Numbered from the stretch's first letter, positions 1 through 9,797 are shown. The stretch is DNA of 64,000 nucleotides from Cordilura impudica (GCA_963682025.1 OY821520.1:134920738-134984737), one strand, 5' to 3'. Numbers and translations are program-made. Notes: generated by a model from the sequence alone, not told the origin.

Positions 1-13
1 AGACTAATCCAGG

Positions 14-283
14 CATTATGCTTATTTTGCAATATATAGGCTTATGCATATGGATTTAGGCTGAATTATGCAATTTTGATATTATGCTCGTTCTAAATAA
101 GATTTGTGCCTAGCTGGAGGGACCATAAGTCATTATGCTTATTTTGCAATATATAGGCTTATGCTACCATGCCTAAAAATTTACCTGTTCCCTGCATACA
201 TACGGATTTAGGCTGAATTATGCAATTTTGATATTATGCTCGTGTCTAAATAATATTTGTGTCTACCTGGAGGGACCATAAGT
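14..283. repeat. Imperfect tandem duplication
   Basis: Two adjacent units, 14-130 and 131-283, both open with CATTATGCTTATTTTGCAAT and close with GGAGGGACCATAAGT. The second unit carries about 38 extra bases after its first 35, which explains its greater length. ATTATGC recurs inside each unit. The left edge lies near the window end, so more units may exist outside. No coding content is seen. Confidence 0.8.
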
Positions 284-1009
284 CAATATTGTTCTTGATC
301 ATTTGTACTCCAAAGTAATTTTTAAGTGAGGTGCGTACCTGCGAATTTCAATGAGTAGTTTTTTGTGCATCCTATGTCTGTAACAGAATATTGGGAGTAG
401 ACTTTGGCAGAGGCTCACAGGTAGACAACCGACTTAAAATGCAATTTTCAAATTAAATATTAGATCAAACTACTGTCAGTCAAAACATGTAAGGGATGCG
501 CGCCATACAATTTCTGCAACCATGTCTTTTTAAACTTTTTTACCTCTAGAAGCCAAACGGGCACACACGGGCAGATAAAACATTTTGAATTATGTAAAGA
601 GATAATCAAAGAACATGTTTTGCAAATATGGCAAATATAGAAAAATACAGATTTTTTTTATTTTCCGTCAAAGTTGAAAAATAGTGAAAAAAAACGGATA
701 GTTTTTAAATAGTGATTTACCAGGAGAAACACAAAGCAAACAGTTATTTTTTTTTATCATTATACATTTAATAAATACATCAATCAATACAAACAAAAAA
801 TAGGGCGATTCGTTACCTATTTTTCGTGATATTACACCTGAAATCGCAACAAATTGACTAAAAATTGTGTGTTTTTTTGAAAACCGAAAGTCGGTCAACT
901 TTGAACGGTTATATCTTCTAAACTAAAAATGTGATATTATTAAGAGTAGCATATTTGAAATCGTTGAAAAGTTTCCTATAACATGGGTTTATTCAAAACT
1001 TCGTCGGCG
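284..1009. other. A+T-rich DNA without a gene
   Basis: I see no coding sequence, RNA gene or clear repeat boundary here. It runs up to the CGGCG pentamer at 1005-1009 that borders the Transib element. Short open frames in this stretch are poly-A/poly-T driven and have no protein-like composition. Confidence 0.5.
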
Positions 1010-1477
1010 CACATGAAAATTTTGATTTTTGCAACCTCGTTTCCTCTACGGGCGCCACTGTGCGTAGGTAGAACACTTTTTTCATTTTAATGAAATTGCT
1101 CTAAAAAAATTCAAATTACGATAATTTAAACAGCCCTATAAGTACTCGTATACAATGGTGTAATAAATTTGGTCTTTAGGTATTTTATAGCTTACAATAG
1201 TCATTATTTGTTCTATTACCATAATATATGTGTATGTAAGAATGTCAATACACAGAGGATGTTGTTCATTAGTAACCTGGGTTTTTTATTTCATACCTTT
1301 TTAATACCTTTTTATTTTACCTAACAATGCACTAATGCAAGTAGTAAAGAAAACGCACACAGGTAATTCATTTGTATAGTGGGTTTTTTTATACATTATT
1401 TTAGGTATTAATGCACTAATGCCATTTTCTTACCTTTTTATTTTACCTAGAAACATAGTATGGTGGCTTATGAGAAA

Positions 1478-1486
1478 GCTTATAAA
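1478..1486 (+). promoter_or_regulatory. Possible TATA-like box upstream of the Transib ORF
   Basis: TTATAAAAA lies about 80 bp upstream of the ATG at 1567. In such A+T-rich DNA this can arise by chance and no initiator was confirmed, so this is a weak candidate for the transposase promoter. Confidence 0.25.
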
Positions 1487-1566
1487 AAAGCGACATTTGA
1501 ATACAAACTCAATTGCTCTAATATATTTCAGCAATAACAGTCGCAAATAAAAATATTCTGAAAAAT

Positions 1567-3458
1567 ATGGAGAGCTTCAGTTATAAAGAACTAGCCAAAG
1601 AGTATTTTAGAAACAAAAACCAGGAAGATCTTCTTAGTTACGTTAAAATAAAATTAAACTTAAATTCGTGTAGCACCGGAATACAGGAACAATTATCTAA
1701 TTTCGTCAAAGCACTAAAAAAACGCTACAAAGAAAAAGAAATTAGCTACAGTAAACAAAATTTTTATATAAAAAGTGCAAACTGATTAGAAGGCCAACTT
1801 ACTGTCGCTGCGGAAACAGCAAAGCAAGATAAGATTGGAAGACCACGCAAATCATTGGACAACTGTAGCGATAGATCTAAGAGGCGGAAACCTAAAGATG
1901 TTAATGATGAAATTGGTTGTACAAATGTACAGTTCACAAATGAGGAGGCATTAGCATTATTTGTGGATTTGAAATTAACAAAACAGCAATATATTCAGCT
2001 CAGATTTCGTGCGATTGAAAAAGGCTCAAATATGTATCCAGCATATCATCACATAACCGCTGCTAAAATGAACTGTTTGCCATCAAAGGACACTATTACA
2101 ATCACACCAATTTCGGCAGAGGTACAACTACAATCTTTACTTGATCACACAGCCGAACGCTTGCTTCAATCAATAAAAGGAAATGAGTTAAAGAAATATG
2201 GAAACACAAAGTTAATTCCTTTTTGTAAATGGGGATGTGATGGTTCTTCGGGACAGAAACAATACAAACAAGTAGTATGTGAAAATATTTCGGTCTCAGA
2301 TATGTTCATGGTATCATTTGTATCATTGCGATTGAAAAAGATTTTGGAAGATTCAGAGCCTTCGACTAGGACAACGCAAACAATGGATATTTGGAAAAAT
2401 GAGACAGCATTTTCTACGAAATACTGCAGGCCAATCAAATTTGAATTCAAAAAAGAACCTCATGAGGCCACTAACAAAGAAGTTAGTGATATCAAGGCCC
2501 AAATTGCAACACTACAGCCATTACAATTACAGTTAGATGGGCAGCAAGTTAAAGTAAGCTACCAATTAGTGCTGACAATGATAGATGGAAAAGTAGGTCA
2601 GGCTTTGACTAACACGAAGGCTACATCCAGCTGCATTATATGCCAGGCAACATCAAGCCAATTAAGCCAAGTCCCGACAAAATCATTAGATAATACCGAT
2701 GCATATGAATTTGGATTATCACCACTACGTGCAAGAATACGACTTATAGAACACATACTAAAAATCAGTTATGATTTGGATTTCGGGTCTTCAGGATCAA
2801 TAAGAAATAACGAAACCAACAAAGAGTTAAGAAGTTCAAAAAAGAAACATGTTCAAGATTAATATCGCAAATTCGGACTGATTATAGATCAGCCAAAACA
2901 AGGGTCAGGCAATACAAATGATGGCAATACCGCAAGAAGATCCTTTTCAGATCCAGAAACAGCATCTGATATAACAGGAGTGGATTTAAACCTTATTTTC
3001 AGATTTAAAGTAAACCTAGAAGTACTTGCGTGCAATGAAGAAATTGACTCTAGAAAATTTGGAGATTATGCTAAGGAAACTGCAAAAATATATACAGCCA
3101 ACTACCCATGGAGAAATATGTCTGCAACAGTTCAAAAAATCCTTTATCATGGACAAATGTCATTAAATATCATTTGGTGCCACTTGGAGATCTATCAGAG
3201 GCGGCTCAGGAAAAAAGGAATAAGGATTACAGATTTTATAGAGAGCACAATACTAGAAAAATTTCACGCCATTCCACAAATGAAGATCTATTTAATATAT
3301 TATTGGCAACATCAGATCCGTTCATTTCCAGTATTCGAAATTAATGGAAAGTGGAACATCGGGATTTAAATGAAGAAGTCAAAAAACTACTAAAGAACAG
3401 AAATAACACAGAACAAAATATGGAATATTTGCAATCAATATTTGAGTCAAATGAATAA
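1567..3458 (+). pseudogene. Transib transposase (RAG1 relative), broken
   Basis: The reading frame opens at ATG 1567 and is recognisable as Transib. In order it shows a GRPRKSLDNCSDRSKRRK segment (about 1834-1887), CDGSSGQKQYKQ (which should hold the first catalytic Asp), LTMIDGKVGQALT, a CIIC zinc-type motif, SPLRARIRLIEHILKISY, GSGNTNDGNTARRSFSDPE, and SEAAQEKRNKDYR, which should hold the catalytic Glu by analogy with RAG1. Lesions: in-frame TGA at 1783-1785, in-frame TAA at 2860-2862, a frameshift near 3145-3165 (the protein continues in another frame as LVPLGDLSEAAQEKRNKDYR), and TAA at 3342-3344 before a final stop at 3456-3458. The position that is usually HKILIHG reads QKILYHG, so a probable zinc-binding His is lost. 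The protein cannot be made intact. Family assignment is by motif memory but several independent motifs agree. Confidence 0.85.
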
Positions 3459-4030
3459 TAATTATAATTGCCTTTCATTGTTATTTAAGTACGAAAAAAA
3501 TAGTATTAGTAAAAAATAATATTAAACGGAACCTACCATTGTTACAAATGCAATTAAAATCTATTGCAGTTTTTATTTTTAAAATGTTTTTTAAATTATC
3601 AAATTTAACAGCAAAAAATAATAAAGATTTTTAGATAATATTATTGTTTTTTTTTTTAAGTGTAGATATTCTTTGACGGTAAACAAATTTGCAAATTTCA
3701 CAACAAAAAATTTTAATTTTTCAGTAATAATAGCAAAATATCCAGTTGATTTTACTATTTTTTTTTTTTTTTTGAGTGTAAAATTTTTTTTGAGTGTAAC
3801 ATTAAAAATGTTTATAATTGTTATTAAAATCCAAATATTAAATTTTTTAATAAATAAAAAATAATAAACACACTCTAAAAGTTAAAAAAAATCAAAAGTA
3901 CAACGTTAATCTAGAATTCCTTAAAAAGTCCTCAATCAATTTTAATGTAATTAAAACTGAGTTAAGTCGAACTAAACATCTATCCATTAAAAAAAAATTA
4001 CTTAAATATTTTGATCGGTTCAAAAGTTAC

Positions 4031-4074
4031 AGAATTTTGGCCAATGAAAAACGATTTTCAGCCACTGTGCGCCG
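4031..4074 (-). repeat. RSS-like right terminus of Transib with CGCCG flank
   Basis: Read on the minus strand, the end is CACAGTG, then 22 bases, then CCAAAATTC. CACAGTG is the exact consensus heptamer of V(D)J recombination signals. CCAAAATTC matches 6 of 9 positions of the nonamer ACAAAAACC at 22-23 bp spacing. The heptamer match is direct; the nonamer match is modest in A+T-rich DNA. CGCCG follows at 4070-4074. Confidence 0.6.
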
Positions 4075-4323
4075 ACCAATAAAGCGCGCCAAAAAAAATG
4101 TTGCCCTGATGAAATTGCAAACCAAACCAAATCAAACTAAACCAAAAGTAACTATCAGCTGTTAAATCTTCTAACAAAAAACACCCTTTATTATAAAAAT
4201 TATTTTTAAGTTCAAGATTTCAAAATAGGAATATATTATGGTAATTTTTTAGTGGTTTTAGTTAATGTTCACAAAAAATAAGGTTCTATGAAATTGTCAT
4301 CTTTTTATTACAAAAGCTCAATT

Positions 4324-4357
4324 CGATATAATGTCCGCCTGTCCGTCTGCCTGTCTT
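4324..4357 (+). repeat. (GTCY)n block, mini-me/DINE-like relic
   Basis: GTCCGCCTGTCCGTCTGCCT is a short GTCY-type proto-microsatellite as found in dipteran mini-me/DINE elements. The rest of such an element is not clear here. The surrounding 4075-4520 has no gene. Confidence 0.5.
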
Positions 4358-4639
4358 TTAAAATTACGCTCATTTATATATAAGATCTTAGCTGGGTAAA
4401 ATTAAGATAATAATCGGGAAATATTGTATCAATTCATGGCCCAAACTGTGAAGACACCTGTAAACACTCTTACAACAAACACGCTTCAGATTGTGGATAA
4501 ATACTACTCCTTAAAATTTAGCTATTCTACAAAAGTACATTTTCTTAAAAAGTGACTTTAAAAAAGACCTTCTCTTAAAAAATTACTTTAAAAAACCTTT
4601 TCTTAATAAGAGTAAATTTTCTTAAAAAATTACCTTTTT

Positions 4640-5119
4640 TATTAAAGGATTTTTCCTAAAAAAAGTACAATTTCTTTAAAAAAAAATACCTTATCTTAAA
4701 AAGCTACCCTTTCCTATAAAAGTATTCATTCTTAAAACAGTACCGTTTCCTAAAAAACTCTTTTAAAAAGTATAATTTTTAAAAAACTAGACTTTCTTGA
4801 AAAAGTACCGTTTTCTAAAAACCTTTTTTAAAAAGTAAAATTTTTAAAAAACTATCCTTAAAAAATTCATTTCCTTAAAAAAGTACCTTTTTATTAAGGG
4901 AATTTTTCTTAAAAAAGTACAATTTCTTTAAAAAAAAAATACCTTTTCTTAAAAAGCTACCCTTTCCTATAAAAGCGCCCCGGTAGGTGAGTAGACAGCG
5001 TGCTCGCCTATCATGCGAGGGTCATGGGTTCGATTCCCACCAGAGGCTTTGGTGTGTCGCTGCAAAAAAAAAAAAAAAAAAAACTAGCCAAACTTAGAAT
5101 CTGCAGACAAGCCACTAGG

Positions 5120-5155
<36 letters not shown>

Positions 5156-5800
5156 CGCGTTCTTAAAACAGTACCGTTTCCTAAAAACGTCTTTTAAAAA
5201 GTATAATTTTTAAAAAACTACACTTTCTTGAAAAAGTGCCGTTTCCTAAAAATCTTTTTTAAAAAGTAAAATTTTTAAAAAACTATCCTTAAAAAATTAA
5301 TTTTCTTAAAAATATACCTTTTTATTAAGGGACTTTTTCTTAAAAAGTACAATTTCTTAAAAAAAAAATATTTTTTCCTAAAAAGCTACCCTTTCCTATA
5401 AAAGTAAACTTTCTCAAAACAGTACCGTTTCCTAAAAACCTCTTTTAAAAAGTATAATTTTTAAAAAACTACACTTTCTTGAAAAAGTATCGTTTCCTAA
5501 AAACCTTTTTTAAAAAGTAAAATTTTTAAAAAACTATCCTAAAAAAGTAAATTTTCTTTAAAAATTACCTTTTTTATAAAAGGATTTTTCTTAAAAAAGT
5601 ACAATTTCTTCAAAAAAAATACCTTATCCAAAAAAGATACCCTTTCCTACAAAAGTACACTTTCTTAAAACAGTACCGTTTCCTAAAAACCTCTTTTAAA
5701 AAGTAAAATTTTTAAAAAACTATCCTTAAAAAATACATTTTCTTAAAAAATTACCTTTTTTATTAAGGGACTTTTTCTCAAAAAAACACAATTTCTTAAA
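4640..5800 (+). repeat. ~250 bp higher-order repeats inside satellite block 1a
   Basis: The phrase TACCGTTTCCTAAAAA occurs near 4741, 5171, 5423 and 5676. Spacings are about 252 and 253 bp for the last two; the first spacing of 430 bp becomes about 250 when the SINE and its duplication are subtracted. Each unit also repeats GCTACCCTTTCCTATAAAAG, TATCCTTAAAAAAT and a stretch with TTAAGGGA. The monomers within a unit differ more from each other than corresponding monomers in neighbouring units do, the pattern expected of higher-order amplification. Confidence 0.75.
4976..5148 (+). mobile_element. tRNA-derived SINE
   Basis: The head at 4977-5047 is tRNA-like. It has a perfect Pol III B box (GGTTCGATTCC, 5028-5038), an A-box-like TAGGTGAGTAG, and an anticodon-arm shape CTCGC-CTATCAT-GCGAG. 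The acceptor halves pair at about 5 of 7 positions, so this is not a good functional tRNA. Then come TTTGGTGTGTCGCTGC, a ~20-base A-run, about 40 bases ending in the hairpin AAGCC-ACTA-GGCTT (5110-5123), and a ~30-base A-tail. AAAAG on both sides (4971-4975 and 5149-5153) is a plausible short target duplication, though blurred by the A-tail. Comparison with neighbouring higher-order units shows a clean ~180 bp insertion. Retroposed by a LINE partner that cannot be named from here. Confidence 0.8.
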
Positions 5801-6208
5801 ATATTACCCTTTCTATGAACTTTTTTTTATCTTCGATGAGTTTATTTTATTATTTTTGGTTTTTAAATTTTTAATTTTTTGAATATTTCTCTCTGCTACG
5901 TAGACCATCATCAGCAATTTAGATAAAACTTTCTTAAAAAGTACCTTTTCTTTAAAAAGTATAATCTTAAAAGACTAAGTATATTTTCTTTAAAAACTAA
6001 CCTTTCTTAAAAAAGTACCTTTTCTTAAAGAAGTACCTTTTCCTAACCAAGTACATTTTCTTAAAAAAGTATCATTGCTTAAAAAAATTAAAAAATTAAA
6101 AATCTTAAAAAATTCCTTTTTTGTAAAAAGTACCTTTTCTAAAAAAGTGTCTTTTCATAGAGAAGTAAATTTTCATAAAAAAATTAGATTTTCGTAGAGT
6201 ACCTTCTA

Positions 6209-7514
6209 ACGGGTGATTTTTTTGAGGTTAGGATTTTCATGCATTAGTATTTGACAGATCACGTGGGATTTCAGACATGGTGTCAAAGAGAAAGATGCTC
6301 AGTATGCTTTGACATTTCATCATGAATAGACTTACTAACGAGCAACGCTTGCAAATCATTGAATTTTATTACCAAAATCAGTGTTCGGTTCGAAATGTGT
6401 TTCGCGCTTTACGTCCGATTTATGGTCTACATAATCGACCAAGTGAGCAAACAATTAATGCGATTGTGACCAAGTTTCGCACTCAGTTTACTTTATTGGA
6501 CATTAAACCAACCACACGAATGCGTACAGTGCGTACAGAAGAGAATATTGCGTCTGTTTCTGAGAGTGTTACTGAAGACCGTGAAATGTCGATTCGTCGC
6601 CGTTCGCAGCAATTGGGTTTGTGTTATTCGACCACATGGAAGATTTTACGCAAAGATCTTGGTGTAAAACCGTATAAAATACAGCTCGTGCAAGAACTGA
6701 AGCCGAACGATCTGCCACAACGTCTAATTTTCAGTGAATGGGCCCTAGAAAAGTTGGCAGAAAATCCGCTTTTTTATCGACAAATTTTGTTCAGCGATGA
6801 GGCTCATTTCTGGTTGAATGGCTTCGTAAATAAGCAAAATTGCCGTATTTGGAGTGAAGAGCAACCAGAAGCCGTTCAAGAACTGCCCATGCATCCCGAA
6901 AAATGCACTGTTTGGTGTGGTTTGTACGCTGGTGGAATCATTGGACCGTATTTTTTCAAAGATGCTGTTGGACGCAACGTTACGGTGAATGGCGATCGCT
7001 ATCGTTCGATGCTAACAAACTTTTTGTTGCCAAAAATGGAAGAACTGAACTTGGTTGACATGTGGTTTCAACAAGATGGCGCTACATGCCACACAGCTCG
7101 CGATTCTATGGCCATTTTGAGGGAAAACTTCGGAGAACAATTCATCTCAAGAAATGGACCGGTAAGTTGGCCACCAAGATCATGCGATTTGACGCCTTTA
7201 GACTATTTTTTGTGGGGCTACGTCAAGTCTAAAGTCTACAGAAATAAGCCAGCAACTATTCCAGCTTTGGAAGACAACATTTCCGAAGAAATTCGGGCTA
7301 TTCCGGCCGAAATGCTCGAAAAAGTTGCCCAAAATTGGACTTTCCGAATGGACCACCTAAGACGCAGCCGCGGTCAACATTTAAATGAAATTATCTTCAA
7401 AAAGTAAATGTCATGGACCAATCTAACGTTTCAAATAAAGAACCGATGAGATTTTGCAAATTTTATGCGTTTTTTTTTAAAAAAAAGTTATCAAGCTCTT
7501 AAAAAATCACCCGT
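6209..7514 (+). mobile_element. Complete mariner-type transposon, DD41D (rosa-like)
   Basis: Terminal inverted repeats ACGGGTGATTTTTT (14 bp perfect, weaker beyond) lie at 6209-6222 and, reversed, at 7501-7514, flanked by TA on each side (6207-6208 and 7515-7516). Length is 1,306 bp. It holds one intact transposase ORF and an AATAAA at 7434-7439. It sits inside the 17-18 bp satellite, which resumes on the other side. Intact ends, TA duplication and an open frame make this the best candidate in the window for a recently mobile element. Confidence 0.9.
6322..7407 (+). CDS. Mariner-family transposase, DD41D catalytic spacing
   Basis: An intact 361-residue cut-and-paste transposase starting at ATG 6322, with no stop or frameshift. 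The N-terminal ~110 residues are a two-part DNA-binding region (NEQRLQIIEFY; later a helix-turn-helix-like SIRRRSQQLGLCYSTTWKIL). The catalytic domain has FSDEAHFWLNG (first Asp, residue 159), WFQQDGATCHTA (second Asp, residue 252) and CDLTPLDYFLWG (third Asp, residue 294). Exactly 41 residues separate the second and third Asp, the signature of the DD41D 'rosa' group known from tephritid flies. The length is normal for the family. The start is chosen because the frame opens at it just inside the left repeat, in the position expected for mariner. It would act in the nucleus on the 14 bp+ inverted repeats. Activity is not shown by sequence alone. Confidence 0.92.
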   Translation: MNRLTNEQRLQIIEFYYQNQCSVRNVFRALRPIYGLHNRPSEQTINAIVTKFRTQFTLLDIKPTTRMRTVRTEENIASVSESVTEDREMSIRRRSQQLGLCYSTTWKILRKDLGVKPYKIQLVQELKPNDLPQRLIFSEWALEKLAENPLFYRQILFSDEAHFWLNGFVNKQNCRIWSEEQPEAVQELPMHPEKCTVWCGLYAGGIIGPYFFKDAVGRNVTVNGDRYRSMLTNFLLPKMEELNLVDMWFQQDGATCHTARDSMAILRENFGEQFISRNGPVSWPPRSCDLTPLDYFLWGYVKSKVYRNKPATIPALEDNISEEIRAIPAEMLEKVAQNWTFRMDHLRRSRGQHLNEIIFKK

Positions 7515-7516
7515 TA

Positions 7517-7960
7517 TTAAAAATTAACTTTTTCGTAAAAAGTAACTTTTCTAAAAAATGTACTTCTTAAAAAAGTACATTTTCTAAAAAAAAGTGTCAG
7601 ATCTTAAAAAAAGTATATTTACTTAAGGAGTACCTTTTTATAAAAAAGTACATTTTCTTTAACAAGTATCATATGTAAAAAAAATTGCCTCTCATTAACA
7701 AGTACCTTTTCTTAAAAAAGTAACTTTTCTTACAAAATTATAATTTTTTAAAAATTTATAATTTCTTTAAAAATTACGTTTTCTTAAAAAGTACCTTTTT
7801 TTAAAAAGTACTATTTGTTACAAAAGTACCATTTATTAAAAATTTACCTCTTCTAAAATAAGTACTTTTCCTTAAATAAGTATATTGTCTTAAAAAAATA
7901 TCTTTTCTTAAAAAGTACTTTTTCATAAAAAGAAAGTACATTTACTCAAAAAAGTACCTT
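7517..7960 (+). repeat. Degenerate 17-18 bp satellite, block 1b
   Basis: Direct continuation of the 4.5-6.2 kb array after the mariner, with the same TTAAAAAAGTACC-like monomers. No gene. Confidence 0.85.
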
Positions 7961-7994
7961 TCAACATTTCAATATCAACACGGCACTCAGTCCC

Positions 7995-8035
7995 AGGTGG
8001 AGTTCATCAAAGATTCGACATAGCCGATTAACTCA
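7995..8035 (+). repeat. 3'-end relic of a mini-me-like dispersed repeat
   Basis: GTGGAGTTCATCAAAGATTC followed by GACATAGCCGA matches the end seen at 13770 and 31755 (GGAGGGTATCAAAGATTCGG followed by CACAGCCGAA). Only the end is preserved. Confidence 0.5.
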
Positions 8036-8130
8036 TTTATTTATTACTACCGAACAGCGATAACTAACTTTTGAGTCCATCCATAATAACTGAAACTATT
8101 TATGTTCAAAAATAATCCATAATATTAATA

Positions 8131-8700
8131 TGCAAGGCGATTTCTTGTGACTTTGACAGTTTTAAGCCGATTTTGAACAAGCATACCTTTTTCGATGGGT
8201 ATTTCTTTTTAGCTGTCCGCCAGATTTACAGATTTGCACCGTCTGGAATATTTTTTTTTTTATTTATTTATTTACAGATTTGCACCGTCTGGAATATTTT
8301 TTTTTTTTTGAGTAAAATTAATTTAAAGTTGCTACTAACACACACATAAAAAAATACAATACTGTGTGTGTGTGTTTATTAAATTTTTTAGTGTGTTTAC
8401 AAAAATTGTATATGAAAAGCTCTGTGTTGAATTGAAAAATAATTTTGGACATAAACCAATAACGACAATAACGCAACCGTTTTTCATTATAATAATTGCA
8501 TATCACACGCCCTGTATTGAATTGTGAATTGCCTAAAATTAGCCTACCTTTAGGTGGCATGCAAGGTGGTTCAAATACTTTTATATTGTAATGTAAATAT
8601 TTATAATGAAATAAATGAAATGAATTAAATAGATTAAAAAACGTTGAGGATATAAATTGAATGAAAAAATAAAATTTTCTAGAATTTGCACTCGAATAAC
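8131..8700 (+). repeat. Dispersed repeat family, copy A
   Basis: Begins with GCAAGGCGATTTCTTGTGAC and ends near GAATTTGCACTCGAAT. The same order of blocks occurs at 19985-20320 (same strand) and 31254-31635 (opposite strand): GGCGATTTCTTGT, CGATTTTG, CAGATTTACAGATT, GTTGCTACTAACACA, TTTATTAAATTT, TAGCATACCTTTAGG, AGAATTTGCACTCGAA. This copy has an internal duplication of a ~45 bp segment containing TTTGCACCGTCTGGAATA. No transposase. It could be a non-autonomous Helitron-like or MITE family. Confidence 0.6.
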
Positions 8701-8875
8701 GATGGCTGGGCTCTGCTATCCATATATTCTACGAACTTTTTCGTATACAAAAATCTTTAAACTTTTAAGTTAATGTAATGATATCTGAAAATTTATATAA
8801 TTTTATTTTCTTCTACAAGCCGCTACAGATAGAAAACAGACCATACTTTTACGATAAAGTTCGTTGCCGATCGAA

Positions 8876-9662
8876 TATTTATACCCTATACCACTATGTG
8901 GTTTGGGTATAATGACTTTGTGCTGCTGTTTGTAACTACCAAAAATATCAGACCTAGACCCATCTTTTATTATACCGAACGAATCAGAATCACTTTCTGA
9001 TTCGATTTAACGATGTCCGTCCGTCCGTCCGTCCGTCTGTGTGTCCATGTAAAGCTTGTAATCAAACTGCAGGTCGCAAATATGAATATATTTTGATGAA
9101 ATTTGGTATATAAGCTTTTATCGGTCATGGGATGAACGCTATTGAAATTGGTGAGAATTCAGACCTAGCCCCATACAAATGACCCCTATGAAATCAACAT
9201 AAATTGCCATAAGATCCAAATTATCATATAAATCTTAGTCAAATTGGGTTTGTATGTGTTTATTACATCCATTAATCAGTAGTTCAAAAATGATCCCTAT
9301 GGGACAACTCTTAGTCATAGGCCCCATATAGAGCTGCTTCTTCACTTAAATCTATCAAAAAACAAAAATATTGCACAGATTTTTCTCAAATTTTGTTTGT
9401 ATATATTTTTGCAAAATACAAGAGACTTTACTAAATATGGTCTGGATCGGTCCATTTTTGGGCCTAGTCCCCATATAGATATAGCATCCAATATGAACTT
9501 TTTCATATCTGCAGCCGAAAAAATTAATAAAAATCCCACTCAAATTTGCTTTATGCTTATTTTCTATATCCAGCTAGTTGGGCCTGAGAGATAGGGCCTC
9601 TAAACGCATGGTATAGGGTATCGTATAGTCGGTCTAGACCGACTATAATTTTCTTACTTGTT
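8876..9662 (+). repeat. Mini-me/DINE-like dispersed repeat with (GTCY)n core
   Basis: Starts with TATACCCTATACCACTATGT, contains GTCCGTCCGTCCGTCCGTCT near 9013 and ends with a TATAGTCGGTC/GACCGACTATA inverted pair and TTTTCTTACTTGTTTT. A TA-rich start, a GTCY proto-microsatellite and such an end are the known hallmarks of mini-me elements in Diptera. The phrase CCCCATA recurs through the body (about 9170, 9320, 9470). Non-coding. Confidence 0.65.
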
Positions 9663-9797
9663 TTGGTTACATTTGATGGAATTAATTAATGGCATTATTA
9701 ACAAGACTTTAATTCTTACTCCATATTTAATATTTGTTAAAAAATGAACGGAACTATGTATGTATTAAAGAATTTAAAAAAAAATAAAAAATTTATA
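9663..9797. other. Short A+T-rich spacer
   Basis: Nothing recognisable between the mini-me-like repeat and the pogo-type MITE. Confidence 0.4.

Larger units (their letters stand above)
1010..4069 (+). mobile_element. Transib-type DNA transposon (RAG1-like), degraded
   Basis: About 3.06 kb, the usual size for Transib elements. The interior encodes a broken Transib transposase (1567-3458). The right end reads CACTGTG on this strand (4063-4069), i.e. CACAGTG entering from outside, followed by CGCCG (4070-4074). The left end is CACATGAAAA from 1010, preceded by CGGCG (1005-1009). Transib elements are known to start with CAC, to resemble V(D)J recombination signal heptamers, and to make 5 bp GC-rich duplications of CGNCG type. 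The two flanking pentamers differ at the centre base, so the duplication is imperfect or one end is misplaced. The left end is the weaker of the two. Confidence 0.7.
4520..6206 (+). repeat. Degenerate 17-18 bp satellite, block 1a
   Basis: Diverged tandem copies of a monomer close to TTTTCTTAAAAAAGTACC. The core alternates a T-run, CTTA, an A-run and GTACC. Copies vary in length and sequence, so this is an old array. It is interrupted by a SINE (4976-5148), by a ~100 bp unrelated stretch near 5820-5930 and ends at a mariner insertion. Its continuation lies at 7517-7960. The same monomer occurs at 36.9-39.6 kb, 42.7-43.1 kb and, reversed, at 55.1-56.4 kb. Confidence 0.85.

Noticed and set aside
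668..898. 76-codon minus-strand frame
   Set aside because: Rich in Phe/Ile/Lys from A/T runs, with no domain and no conserved neighbour.
1056..1062. CACTGTG as an alternative left end of Transib
   Set aside because: It has the orientation of a right end and lies 46 bases inside the better candidate bordered by CGGCG; it could be a remnant of another end but this was not supported further.
4977..5047. Possible functional tRNA gene (anticodon loop CTATCAT)
   Set aside because: The acceptor stem pairs at only about 5 of 7 positions, the D arm is poor and an A-run follows; a SINE head explains it better.
5000..5197. 65-codon frame over the SINE
   Set aside because: It runs through the tRNA-like head and poly-A as poly-Lys; an artefact.
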